Source: Cyclobacteriaceae bacterium
GTDB lineage: Bacteria; Bacteroidota; Bacteroidia; Cytophagales; Cyclobacteriaceae
DNA length: 64,000 nucleotides
Assembly: GCA_958296015.1 (NCBI GenBank)
Contig: CATQIH010000039.1
Location: forward strand, 1-64,000
Direction of reading: 5' to 3'
Shown here: positions 1-8,993 of the stretch, piece after piece
Layout of the letters: the number at the start of each line of letters is the position of its first letter
Position numbering within the stretch: position 1 is the stretch's first letter
Notes under the pieces: generated by a model
What the model saw: only the letters and a program-made list of their open reading frames with translations
Database searches by the model: none
What the model was told of the DNA's origin: nothing
Position numbers and translations under genes: made by a program

Positions 1-148
1 AAACGGTTTGGGCTATGCAAAGCCTTGCTTGAATCCGTGGCGAAGTGAACATTACATACCATCTTACTATGCGTATTTATCACAAATTTACCATAACTTG
101 CCTCGCAAAGTTTTATTTTGTAGAAATTAACCTAGAAACACCTTTTTT
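1..148. other. Window edge, no reliable gene
   Basis: I see no gene I can support here. Plus-strand frame 2 is open from the window edge to a TAA near position 130, giving about 43 codons. It could be the tail of an upstream gene, but the translation resembles no family I recognise. Confidence 0.3.
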
Positions 149-879
149 ATGAAGTTACGGGGTACCAGCCTGGTGAGAAATACAAAAAGAGAACGGTAGT
201 CGACCATATCTCATTAGAGGTTTCCCGTGGGGAGATCGTAGGTTTGCTTGGGCCAAACGGGGCCGGCAAAACGACCACTTTCTACATGATTGTTGGCCTG
301 ATCAAGCCCAACGAAGGCCATATTCACCTCGATCAGGAAGATATCACCAAGCTTCCTATGTACAAGAGGGCCAAAAGAGGCATTGGCTACCTGGCTCAGG
401 AGGCTTCTGTATTTCGTAAGCTCAGCGTGGAAGATAACCTGATGGCCGTGCTGGAAATGAGCAAAATGCCTAAAATTGCCCGGAAGGAAAAAGTAGAAGC
501 ACTGCTGGAAGAGTTCAGTCTGACGCATGTGCGCAAAAACATGGGCATGGTGCTTTCCGGAGGTGAAAGGCGCCGCACAGAGATCGCCCGTGCACTGGCA
601 GTAGACCCTAAGTTTGTGTTGCTTGATGAACCCTTTGCCGGGGTAGACCCCATTGCTGTGGAAGAGATACAAACGATCGTAGCCAAACTCAAGCAGAAGA
701 ACATCGGCATTCTGATCACCGACCACAACGTCAACGAAACGCTTTCCATTACCGACCGGGCCTACCTGATGTTTGAAGGAAAGCTCCTGAAAGCAGGTTC
801 TGCCGAAGACCTAGCCAATGATGAGCAGGTGCGCCGCGTATACCTCGGACAGCACTTTGAATTGAAAAGAAAGGTATAA
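149..879 (+). CDS. lptB: LPS export ABC transporter ATP-binding protein LptB (apparent frameshift)
   Basis: LptB is the cytoplasmic ATPase that, with LptFG, powers lipopolysaccharide extraction from the inner membrane. Visible motifs are Walker [11 protein letters not shown], signature [15 protein letters not shown] and Walker [14 protein letters not shown] followed by a histidine switch TDHN. The ATG at 149 opens [10 protein letters not shown], a typical LptB start, but that frame hits TAG at codon 17. The rest of the protein continues in another frame from about 178. Adding one A to the AAA run at 178-180 would join them as ...[19 protein letters not shown] and give 243 residues. No ATG, GTG or TTG lies in the second frame before a TTG inside the P-loop (244), so an intact start there is not credible. 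Either the gene is frameshifted or the sequence lacks one base. Family assignment is secure. Confidence 0.85.
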
Positions 880-936
880 TCCAACATTTTTTACTTTATT
901 TGCTTTTTGATATAGAAAGCATACAGCCCCGCCCCC

Positions 937-2463
937 ATGAATATTATAAACTCAGTAATGACCTGGCTGATGAAGAAGCGTATGCATCAGATTGAGCTAT
1001 TCGTCAAATACCCGGAAGAGGTGCAGCAGGAAGTCTTCCAAAACCTGATACAAACCGCTAAAGACACGCAGTTTGGACAGAAATACCGCTTTCAGAACAT
1101 AAGCAATCATCGGGATTTTGCTGAGCAAGTACCTATATTTACCTATGAGCAGTTCTTCCCCTATATTGAGAAAGTACTGAAAGGCGAACAAAATGTGATC
1201 TGGTCTACCCCTATCAAGTGGTTTGCCAAATCATCTGGTACCACCAATGCCAAGAGCAAATTTATCCCTGTCTCGCAGGAGGCGCTGGATAACTGCCATT
1301 TTAAAGGGGGCAAAGACATGCTGGCACTTTATGTGAACAATTATCCTGAAACCCAGATCTTTGCCGGTAAAATTTTGGGGCTTGGTGGAAGCCAGCAACC
1401 CAATCAGTGGGATATGCAGACAGACTCTAATATAGGCGATGTGTCGGCAGTGTTGATGAAAAACCTGCCGCTATGGGCGCAGATGTCGCGCACACCCAAG
1501 CTGGAAGTGGCCCTGATGGATAACTGGGAAGAGAAGATAGAAAAAATTGCCCGCGCCACCATCGAAGACAATGTGACTTCTATGGCAGGTGTGCCTACCT
1601 GGATGTTGCTTTTGCTCAACAGGGTACTGGAAATTACCAACAGCAAGCACATTCTGGAAGTGTGGCCCAACATGGAGATGTTTGTGCATGGTGCCGTATC
1701 TTTCACTCCCTACCGTGCGCTTTTTCAGGACCTGATCCCGTCTAATCAGATGCATTATCTGGAGACTTACAATGCTTCTGAAGGCTTCTTTGGCATACAG
1801 GATCAGAAGAAGCCAGGAGAAATGCTCCTGATGCTGGATTATGGCATTTATTACGAGTTTATTCCTTCGGAAGATTTTGATAGCGAAAACCCCAGAACGC
1901 TTGACATCAGCGAGGTAGCACTACACAAAAACTACGCAGTGGTTATCAGCACCAACGCTGGCTTATGGCGGTATAAAATTGGCGACACCATCAAGTTTAC
2001 GTCACTGAATCCGTTCCGGTTTATGATCAGCGGACGCACCAAGCATTTTATCAATGCCTTTGGGGAAGAACTAATGGTGGAGAATGCTGAGACTGCCTTG
2101 GCCAAAGCCTGTGACCAGACGAAGGCCAGGGTGAAAGATTTTACGGCTGCTCCCCGCTACATTGGCGACGGCACTAAGGGTTGCCACGAATGGATCATAG
2201 AATTTACCAGAAAACCAGATGACCTGGAGAAATTCAGAGACATCCTGGATCAGACGCTTCGGGAGGTGAACACAGATTATGATGCCAAACGGCAAAAAGA
2301 CCTGGCAGTACAAAAGCTGATCATCCATGTAGCTCCCGAAAATACTTTTTACGATTGGATGAAGCAAAAAGGGAAACTCGGCGGGCAGCACAAAGTACCA
2401 CGCTTATCCAACAATCGTGAGTACATAGACCAATTGCTGGAAATGATGAATACTACAGCCTGA
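937..2463 (+). CDS. GH3 auxin-responsive promoter family protein
   Basis: A 508-residue protein of the GH3 family, the acyl-adenylate-forming fold known from plant auxin-amido synthetases and widespread in Bacteroidota. Family-like features are an ATP-loop sequence KSSGTTNAKSKFIP near residue 98, an LETYNASEGFFGIQ block near 280 and an LWRYKIGDTIKF block near 340. It should be a cytoplasmic ligase joining a carboxylate to an amine, but the bacterial substrate is unknown. It starts 57 nt after lptB on the same strand and may be cotranscribed. A strong hairpin terminator follows about 100 nt downstream. Confidence 0.85.
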   Translation: MNIINSVMTWLMKKRMHQIELFVKYPEEVQQEVFQNLIQTAKDTQFGQKYRFQNISNHRDFAEQVPIFTYEQFFPYIEKVLKGEQNVIWSTPIKWFAKSSGTTNAKSKFIPVSQEALDNCHFKGGKDMLALYVNNYPETQIFAGKILGLGGSQQPNQWDMQTDSNIGDVSAVLMKNLPLWAQMSRTPKLEVALMDNWEEKIEKIARATIEDNVTSMAGVPTWMLLLLNRVLEITNSKHILEVWPNMEMFVHGAVSFTPYRALFQDLIPSNQMHYLETYNASEGFFGIQDQKKPGEMLLMLDYGIYYEFIPSEDFDSENPRTLDISEVALHKNYAVVISTNAGLWRYKIGDTIKFTSLNPFRFMISGRTKHFINAFGEELMVENAETALAKACDQTKARVKDFTAAPRYIGDGTKGCHEWIIEFTRKPDDLEKFRDILDQTLREVNTDYDAKRQKDLAVQKLIIHVAPENTFYDWMKQKGKLGGQHKVPRLSNNREYIDQLLEMMNTTA

Positions 2464-2561
2464 CAGAAAAGGAATACTTTTATGGTAGTTCTCGCTTCAA
2501 GTTTAATTAATTCAGTCCAGAATTCTTCGGAATCACAACAGCTGTAGGAAGGTTCAGACAT

Positions 2562-2596
2562 AAAAAAAACAGCCATTTGAAATGGCTGTTTTTTTA
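2562..2596 (+). terminator. Intrinsic terminator after the GH3 gene
   Basis: The inverted repeat CAGCCATTT / AAATGGCTG is flanked by an A run on the left and a run of seven T on the right, so it could stop transcription from either side. It most naturally ends the lptB-GH3 transcript. Confidence 0.85.
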
Positions 2597-2862
2597 CTAC
2601 CTAATTAAAACCTTTACTACTCTGAAGTTTAAAAAGTTGAATAACTATAAGTTTAAAAAATATTAACCTCTATACTGTATTACTTTGCCAAAGGTATGCC
2701 AACTGCCTTACAATCGTTTTTTCACGCTTTCTGACAATAAGCATGGCAAAATTTTACTCAAAAGCGTGGAATAAAGATGTTTTTGTACCCACTTTTCCAC
2801 AGTGTTCACCCATTTCGCAGGTCATTGTATCAGTGCACACGTATTTTACCCAATCATGCTTA

Positions 2863-2891
2863 TTGAAATAAAGTAATTCGTCTTATCTTTA
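2863..2891 (+). promoter_or_regulatory. Candidate hisB promoter
   Basis: TTG (2863-2865), an 18-nt spacer and TATCTTTA (2884-2891) approximate the Bacteroidota sigma consensus TTG-N19-TAnnTTTG. The last base of the -7 box differs. It sits about 40 nt before the hisB ATG. Confidence 0.35.
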
Positions 2892-2929
2892 TCTGCTGAT
2901 CAATTACTCTGCATAACCCTATATTACCT

Positions 2930-4024
2930 ATGAAAAAAGTGTTATTCTTGGACCGTGACGGGACCATCATCGTCGAGCCGGAAGACCAGCAGATAGATTC
3001 ACTGGAAAAGCTGTCGTTTTTGCCCAGAGTCATTTCTAATCTACGGAAGATAGCCTCCGAAACTGATTATATATTGGTGATGATCACCAACCAGGATGGA
3101 TTAGGTACCACTTCTTTTCCGGAAGACACCTTTTGGCCTGCACACGTCAAGATGCTGGAGATACTAGAAAGAGAGGGTATATTTTTCCATGAAATACTGA
3201 TCGACAAAACGTTTGAATACGAAAAAGCCCCTACCCGTAAGCCTGGCACCGGTTTGCTGACGCACTATATGAACGGTGAGTATGACCTGGCAAATTCCTA
3301 TGTAGTTGGCGACAGGCTCACGGATGTGCAACTGGCTCAAAACCTGGGAGCAAAAGCGATCTACATTACTGATGAACCCAGCGAAGATGCAGTACTCAGC
3401 ACCACTGATTGGGATGAAATATCTCAGTACCTGGTGCTTCCTGCCCGCACCACCACCGTAAAGAGGACTACCAAAGAAACCGATATTCAGGTGGTGCTCA
3501 ACCTGGATGGGCAAGGCAAAACAAACATCACAACTGGTCTGGGCTTTTTTGACCATATGCTGGATCAGCTTGGTAAACATTCAGGAGCCAACCTGGAAGT
3601 GACCGTAAAAGGTGACTTGCACATTGATGAACACCACACCATCGAAGACACAGCACTTGCCCTGGGTGAAGCTTACCTAAAGGCTATCGGCGACAAAAAA
3701 GGCATCAACCGCTATGGTTTTTTGCTTCCGATGGATGATGCCCTGGCACAGGTAGCCATTGACTTTGGTGGCCGCCCCTGGCTGATCTGGGATGCCACCT
3801 TCAAACGGGAGAAAATTGGAGAGATGCCCACGGAAATGTTCTATCACTTTTTTAAGTCTTTTTCCGATGCTTCCAGAAGTAATATCAATATTAAAGTGGA
3901 AGGAGATAATGAACACCACAAGATAGAAGCCATCTTCAAGGCTTTTGCTAAAGCCATCAAAATGGCCGTACACCGTGATGTGGCCCAAATGCATAACCTG
4001 CCCAGCACGAAAGGAGTTTTGTAG
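2930..4024 (+). CDS. hisB: Bifunctional histidinol-phosphatase / imidazoleglycerol-phosphate dehydratase
   Basis: A fused enzyme of histidine biosynthesis, 364 residues. The N-terminal HAD phosphatase has the nucleophile motif FLDRDGT (Asp8 and Asp10) and dephosphorylates histidinol phosphate. From about residue 170 the IGP dehydratase domain shows the metal-binding motifs [24 protein letters not shown] and [16 protein letters not shown]. Length matches the bifunctional family. No other his genes are in the window, so it is detached from a his operon here. The ATG at 2930 directly opens [12 protein letters not shown], which fixes the start. Confidence 0.95.
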   Translation: MKKVLFLDRDGTIIVEPEDQQIDSLEKLSFLPRVISNLRKIASETDYILVMITNQDGLGTTSFPEDTFWPAHVKMLEILEREGIFFHEILIDKTFEYEKAPTRKPGTGLLTHYMNGEYDLANSYVVGDRLTDVQLAQNLGAKAIYITDEPSEDAVLSTTDWDEISQYLVLPARTTTVKRTTKETDIQVVLNLDGQGKTNITTGLGFFDHMLDQLGKHSGANLEVTVKGDLHIDEHHTIEDTALALGEAYLKAIGDKKGINRYGFLLPMDDALAQVAIDFGGRPWLIWDATFKREKIGEMPTEMFYHFFKSFSDASRSNINIKVEGDNEHHKIEAIFKAFAKAIKMAVHRDVAQMHNLPSTKGVL

Positions 4025-4104
4025 TTTGGGATTGGGTTTTAGGAGTTAAATATTAGATAAAAAAGGCTGAAATACATGAAGCAGGTTTTATTTACCATTT
4101 ACTG

Positions 4105-4263
4105 ATGCACATACTGAAAAAATATTTTTTCCGGTTGCTTTCCAGGCTCAACAAAGCTTTGTTACCCAAGGCTTACCATCTGGATCTTGACAATCTGTCG
4201 AAAAAAGAAAAGCTTCTGATTGGTATCAAATACTGGATTGCCAAAAATCTGAAAGGTGAATAG
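4105..4263 (+). CDS. Small basic conserved-type protein (52 aa)
   Basis: A 52-codon reading frame 80 nt after hisB on the same strand. The product is lysine- and leucine-rich, starting MHILKKYFFRLLSRLNKALL and ending IGIKYWIAKNLKGE. From memory this pattern (basic helix, LLPK, then IIG.RYWV.KN) resembles a short protein common in Bacteroidota with no experimentally known role. No signal peptide or membrane segment is evident. It may be cotranscribed with hisB. Confidence 0.6.
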   Translation: MHILKKYFFRLLSRLNKALLPKAYHLDLDNLSKKEKLLIGIKYWIAKNLKGE

Positions 4264-4358
4264 AAAAACTCTTCAAGAGCTTCTTAACATTTTCTCAAAA
4301 CTCTAAATCCATGTCCTGTGGCTCACAGCCACCGCGGAGCGGGACATTGATAAAGTAG

Positions 4359-4440
4359 TTTTTTTGACTGTTCTGTGAGACACAGAACAGGGAATCTGGT
4401 TTTTTTGACTGTTCTGTGAGATATAGAATGAGGAATCTGC
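4359..4440. repeat. Two tandem 41-nt repeats with internal hairpins
   Basis: Two adjacent 41-nt units (4359-4399 and 4400-4440) each begin TTTTTTTGACTGTTCTGTGAGA and end GGAATCTG plus one base. The first contains the inverted repeat CTGTTCTGTG / CACAGAACAG; the second has degenerated in that arm. The block lies between the convergent 52-residue gene and the outer-membrane-protein gene. Confidence 0.7.
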
Positions 4441-4533
4441 CACGGAGTAGGGTATTATTATTTGTGTATATACTTTAGACAGTAGCAAAGAATAGGGAGT
4501 TTGAAGCTCTTAAATAGTTATTTGAAGTTATTC

Positions 4534-5559
4534 TTATTTCCCAAAGGCTTCGCGGCTGTGATCCAGGTTGGTGCTGTATACAGGCAAGCTGATGCGTATC
4601 ATGGTATAAAAACCTTTGCCTTTGACAGAAGGACGCGAACCTACTTCAGCCCCATAGGCCCAGCCCAACTCGCGGTTGAACTTGCCTTCCAGTCCCAAAC
4701 GAAAACCGATTTTACGTGTCTGTATTTCCTGAGCGGAGAATTTTCGGATTTGCTGAGGGGGCAGTGGGTTGCGGTACTGAATATCGTCTATCATCATACT
4801 TGGGGCAATGATCAAATCGGCAAAAGCTGTTAGGATCAGGTCATCAGATAGCACACCATAGCCTTTGTCGGGTTTGATCGCCAGGTTTTTGATCCAGCCC
4901 ATAGAGCCACCCAGAAAAAGTCCCTTGACCGTCATATTGCTATGGTAGTAGATATCTGAAGGTAGTGGACCCTGAGCATCTGCAATGATCACACCTTGCT
5001 CTTTTGCCACGTTTTTAAGATCAAATGAGGTATCATAAGCAAACCCACCCAGCCTCGCGCCAATGATCTTTCTGACTTTGGAAGGAATAATCGTATGTTC
5101 CGGTACCTGCGCTGCCCAGCGGTTACCTTTCTGATACCTTTTTGAGTACAGGATCAACTTGGTTTCAGTATCGCTTTCTTCGTCTTTGATATGATAAGTA
5201 CCACCCAGTTCAAAATAGGTAAAGCCATTGGCCTTATTTTCAATAGCACTATTCTTTTCAGCAATATCACGTACAAAGTCAAACTGCTTGGCATACGCCT
5301 GCCGGAAGTTGACAAAAAAGTCTGCTTTGCTTTTGTAATAATAGTTGGCACCCAGGCCAAAACCGGCGTTCAGATTGGTCGCAAACACTTCTGCATACAA
5401 CGGCTGAAGATGTACAAAGAGCTTATTGATGGCATAAGGATCATCGTACAACTCTTCGTAGGTGATGGCTTCATTGGCAACGGATAGCTGAGCGTTTGAC
5501 TGATGAACCGTTCCCAGGAAAAGTATAGCAAAAAGAATGTGGTATTTTTTCAACTTCAT
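4534..5559 (-). CDS. Putative outer-membrane beta-barrel protein
   Basis: A 341-residue exported protein. The N-terminus MKLKKYHILFAILFLGTVHQ followed by SNAQ is a clear Sec signal peptide with cleavage after SNA. The mature part alternates polar and aromatic residues as in outer-membrane barrels (FGLGANYYYKSKADFFVNF, AYGAEVGSRPSV). I do not recognise a named family. It stands alone on the minus strand, with no partner gene suggesting a substrate. Confidence 0.65.
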   Translation of the reverse strand: MKLKKYHILFAILFLGTVHQSNAQLSVANEAITYEELYDDPYAINKLFVHLQPLYAEVFATNLNAGFGLGANYYYKSKADFFVNFRQAYAKQFDFVRDIAEKNSAIENKANGFTYFELGGTYHIKDEESDTETKLILYSKRYQKGNRWAAQVPEHTIIPSKVRKIIGARLGGFAYDTSFDLKNVAKEQGVIIADAQGPLPSDIYYHSNMTVKGLFLGGSMGWIKNLAIKPDKGYGVLSDDLILTAFADLIIAPSMMIDDIQYRNPLPPQQIRKFSAQEIQTRKIGFRLGLEGKFNRELGWAYGAEVGSRPSVKGKGFYTMIRISLPVYSTNLDHSREAFGK

Positions 5560-5871
5560 GGTATTTAGCGACCTAATAAAGGGCTAAACTAAACACATTC
5601 TTAAAGAAAAAATCTGCAATACTATTCATTTATTGCACAGGTAATAAAGCAAGCTAGATTTGTGCTGAATAGTGGCAGCGATCAAAATAATAAGATTTAT
5701 AATCCGATGGTCACAAGACTGGCAGAGGCGGAGTATATATTTTGATGGCTATGGCTACCCAGACCGGATTACCGACCAATCAATGTATCGTGCTTTAGCC
5801 TGACAGCTATGATCTCATGACCAGCAGAGGCGCAAAAAGACTAACAGGAGCGTAGCAATTGTGTTACAATA
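5560..5871. other. Intergenic region
   Basis: Between the divergent ends of the outer-membrane-protein gene and hemL. A loosely repeated string (CTGGCAGAGGCGGAG near 5720 and CCAGCAGAGGCGCAA near 5820) is the only structure I noticed. I see no gene or strong hairpin. Confidence 0.4.
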
Positions 5872-7167
5872 CTATTTCTGCAACTCCTGTAATGAGTCGA
5901 AATTAGCCTGAACGATGGTTTCAACCAACTCAGGAGTGATAGCTGTTGAGACAAACAAAGCTTCAAACTGCGAAGGTGCCAGATAAATGCCTTTTTCCAG
6001 CATTTTTCTGAAATAGCGGCCAAACAGCTGCGTATCAGAAGCAGTAGCTGACTCAAAATCACAGACAGGCTGATCGGTAAAGAAAAGGCTGAACATAGAG
6101 CCTACCTGGTTAATCGTAAAGTTCAGGCCCAGTTTTTCCATGTTTTGCCTGATACCGTTGACAATATTGCCGGTCGTTTCTTCCAGTTGCGTGTATACTT
6201 CAGGATGGCTGTTTAGATAGCTCAACATGGCATAACCGGCTGCCATAGCCATCGGGTTGCCAGAAAGTGTTCCTGCCTGATACACCGGTCCGATTGGCGA
6301 CACAAAATCCATGATCTCCTGTTTGCCTCCGTAAGCACCTACTGGCAGGCCGCCACCAATAATTTTGCCCAGCGTGGTCAGATCGGGCGTAACGCCATAC
6401 AGCTCCTGGGCACCGCCTTTGGCCAACCGGAAGCCTGTCATCACCTCATCCAGAATAAGTACAATGCCTTCTCTATTGCAGAGGTCGCGTAGCTGCTGTA
6501 GAAAATTTTGCTGAGGAGCAATACAGCCCATATTGCCGGCTACCGGCTCAATGATGATAGCTGCCACCTGCGCTTTGTTTTGCGCTACCAGCATTTCCAC
6601 ACTTTCTATATCGTTGTAGATGGCTGTCAGTGTATCTAAGGCAGTGCCTTTGGTAACGCCAGCACTATCTGGCACCCCCGTCGTCATGGCACCGCTTCCG
6701 GCAGCAATCAGAAAAGAGTCGCCGTGACCATGATAGCAGCCTCTGAACTTAATGATCTTATCTCGACCGGTGTAGCCACGGGCCAGCCTAGCTGCCGACA
6801 TGGTGGCTTCTGTACCGGAATTGACCATCCGCACTTTTTCTATAGAAGGCACCATACTCACGATCAGCTCGGCAATCGCTACTTCTTTGGCTGTAGGCGC
6901 GCCAAAAGAAACAGATTGTGGAATGGCCTCCCGCAATGCTTCTGCCACCATCTCATTGGCGTGCCCCAGGATCATAGGACCCCACGAATTGATCATTTCA
7001 ATGTATTGGTTGCCATCTTCATCGTAGATGTAAGGGCCTTTGGCAGATTTGATGAACAGCGGGTTCCCTCCTACAGCCTTGAAAGCGCGGACAGGCGAAT
7101 TTACGCCTCCCGGAATATATTTTTGTGCATTTTCAAATAATAAGTGGCTATGTTCGTGGTGCAACAT
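5872..7167 (-). CDS. hemL: Glutamate-1-semialdehyde 2,1-aminomutase
   Basis: A PLP-dependent enzyme of the C5 tetrapyrrole pathway that moves the amino group of glutamate-1-semialdehyde to give 5-aminolevulinate. It has 431 residues, normal for the family. The PLP lysine lies in TLGKIIGGGLPVGAYGG near residue 267. Other family blocks are YIPGGVNSPVRAFKAVGG near the start, GCYHGHGDSFLIAAGSGA and ILDEVMTGFR. It is the last gene of a minus-strand series (DUF502, guaA, receptor-like, hemL). Confidence 0.96.
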   Translation of the reverse strand: MLHHEHSHLLFENAQKYIPGGVNSPVRAFKAVGGNPLFIKSAKGPYIYDEDGNQYIEMINSWGPMILGHANEMVAEALREAIPQSVSFGAPTAKEVAIAELIVSMVPSIEKVRMVNSGTEATMSAARLARGYTGRDKIIKFRGCYHGHGDSFLIAAGSGAMTTGVPDSAGVTKGTALDTLTAIYNDIESVEMLVAQNKAQVAAIIIEPVAGNMGCIAPQQNFLQQLRDLCNREGIVLILDEVMTGFRLAKGGAQELYGVTPDLTTLGKIIGGGLPVGAYGGKQEIMDFVSPIGPVYQAGTLSGNPMAMAAGYAMLSYLNSHPEVYTQLEETTGNIVNGIRQNMEKLGLNFTINQVGSMFSLFFTDQPVCDFESATASDTQLFGRYFRKMLEKGIYLAPSQFEALFVSTAITPELVETIVQANFDSLQELQK

Positions 7168-7203
7168 GTGCTTTATGTGTGTAGATTAGACATTAAAACG
7201 TTC

Positions 7204-8934
7204 CTACTCTTTAACAACAACCAGATCGTTTTTGTCAAATTTAATGATAGGAATTTCCTGGTTATCGTTGGCTTTGAAGTAACTGTATCCGGAATAAAAA
7301 AGACTGGGTATTTTTTGGTCTTCTGTATAAAACTCCTGAAAATAGATGCCATGTTTGTTGAGCATCTGCCCTATGTAATACATCATATCATAGCCGGTGA
7401 GCACATATTTGTTGGGGACATCATATTTTTCCTTTCGATACCGGGCTACAAAGCTGCTGAGCTTTTTGTTCTCAAAGTTGGTAAAACCAGGGTCTAGCAG
7501 GTAGATATTCAAATCATTCAGCTGGTCTATAGATACACTTCTCACTTTCAGCCAGGTTTCGTTTCCAATAATTGGGGCTTTTACGCCCGACATCACCACG
7601 GCACTTACAAAGTTAGACACCAGCAGTTCATTATCTGAGGTTACATAAATGGCGATGCTATCGCTTTCTGCCAGTGCTTTGAGGGTGTCCACCATCTCAT
7701 CCATACTTTGCCTGTTGAAATTTGTGCGCTGTATTACTTCAACAGATTTATCATTATCTTTCTGGTAGTTCTCTATAAAACTGTTAAACTTCAGAGAGTC
7801 TTCTTTGGTATTGCCGGCAATGATGAGCATTTTGTTGGCTGGCAAGCTGTCCAATGCAAACCGGGCAGCCACTTTCGCCTCAGTGATAATACTTGGCTGC
7901 GTCAGGTAAGAATAAGGATTTTCTCCAATAGCCTGTGGGTTATTTGAAAGTGGATTGAACATATATACCTGGTTCTCCTGAGAGAATTTAGCTACTGCAC
8001 GCACCGGCCCTGGATATAGCGGCCCGATGATCACATCCGCTGTTTTGAGTTCATCTTTCTCCAGCAACTTCATGGTTTTGTCATAGCTTTTCTGCGTATC
8101 ATAAGCATTCAGGCGAACGTTAATACCTTCACGCTGAAGATCTTTGGCTGCCATACTCATGCCCTGATACAAATCCAGCACAAACTGATTGCCCTGCTGG
8201 GTTAGTTCAGAAGAAAGTTTACTATATAAAAAAGGCAGCATCACCGCCACGTTGTATACCTTCTTTTTGATAGAAGCCGCGCGACTCACCACACCCAATG
8301 ATGCCAGATCCAGGTTGTAGGTTTTTACCAGCGAGTCCAGCAGCAATTGTTTGTTGGTATCATAAAAGCTTTTGGCAATAAGGTTGACAAGTTTTTCGGC
8401 AATCATCTTATCGTCCGGGTACTTTTTAAGCAGGTCTTGAAGCAGAGAGTCTTCTGTAGTTTTGGCCAGGAAATATGATTTCATGTTGAGGACATCCTGT
8501 TTGGTATCTTTGCTCGCATTTTTACGCTTTTCCACCGCATCAGCCATTTGCAATGCCTGGTAATACTTACCCTGCCTAAAATACGTATCTGTCAGCCAGT
8601 ATGATACCTGGTCCAGCTTATCCCATTGCGGAAATTTGGTCTGAATTTGTTTCAGCATGTTTCTGGCAAGGTCATAATCTCCCTGTTCCAACGCAGATAA
8701 TGCAAAGAAAAATGAAGCATAGGGCGCATACGGACTGTTTTCAGCACGGCTGACTGATTTTAGAGCCTCGATGGCTTCTGTATATTTTTTTTGCTCATAA
8801 AGAGATTTTCCTTTGGTATACTGAACCTCTAAACTTTGTGAGGCGGTGCTGGTTGTCTGAGCTTTGGTAACAGATATGCTCATAAGCTGCGCAATAGCCA
8901 GCAAAAGCATGATTTTCTGAAGTTGTTTCTTCAT
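7204..8934 (-). CDS. Periplasmic-binding-fold receptor with N-terminal TPR (PBP activator/LpoA-like)
   Basis: A 576-residue exported protein. I chose the ATG at 8934 (MKKQLQKIMLLLAIAQLMSI...KAQ) because it gives a clean signal peptide; an upstream start would run into guaA. Residues about 30-190 form tetratricopeptide-like repeats (GKSLYEQKKYTEAIEALKSV, ALSALEQGDYDLARNMLKQI). From about 220 there is a type I periplasmic-binding fold (VYNVAVMLPFLYSKL, ADVIIGPLYPGPVRAVAKFS). This TPR plus binding-fold architecture is that of LpoA-type activators of peptidoglycan synthases. The role is inferred from architecture only. Confidence 0.75.
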   Translation of the reverse strand: MKKQLQKIMLLLAIAQLMSISVTKAQTTSTASQSLEVQYTKGKSLYEQKKYTEAIEALKSVSRAENSPYAPYASFFFALSALEQGDYDLARNMLKQIQTKFPQWDKLDQVSYWLTDTYFRQGKYYQALQMADAVEKRKNASKDTKQDVLNMKSYFLAKTTEDSLLQDLLKKYPDDKMIAEKLVNLIAKSFYDTNKQLLLDSLVKTYNLDLASLGVVSRAASIKKKVYNVAVMLPFLYSKLSSELTQQGNQFVLDLYQGMSMAAKDLQREGINVRLNAYDTQKSYDKTMKLLEKDELKTADVIIGPLYPGPVRAVAKFSQENQVYMFNPLSNNPQAIGENPYSYLTQPSIITEAKVAARFALDSLPANKMLIIAGNTKEDSLKFNSFIENYQKDNDKSVEVIQRTNFNRQSMDEMVDTLKALAESDSIAIYVTSDNELLVSNFVSAVVMSGVKAPIIGNETWLKVRSVSIDQLNDLNIYLLDPGFTNFENKKLSSFVARYRKEKYDVPNKYVLTGYDMMYYIGQMLNKHGIYFQEFYTEDQKIPSLFYSGYSYFKANDNQEIPIIKFDKNDLVVVKE

Positions 8935-8993
8935 TGATAAATAGGATGTTTTAGATAAGTTGATAACTCGGTATTGTTGAACAATGTTACTGT

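Larger units (their letters stand above)
2464..2929. other. Intergenic region
   Basis: Contains the terminator at 2562-2596 and a candidate hisB promoter at 2863-2891. The remaining bases are AT-rich and I see no gene in them. Confidence 0.5.

Noticed and set aside
2-130. Open frame at the window edge as the 3-prime end of a gene
   Set aside because: 43 codons with no recognisable protein; could not be told from chance.
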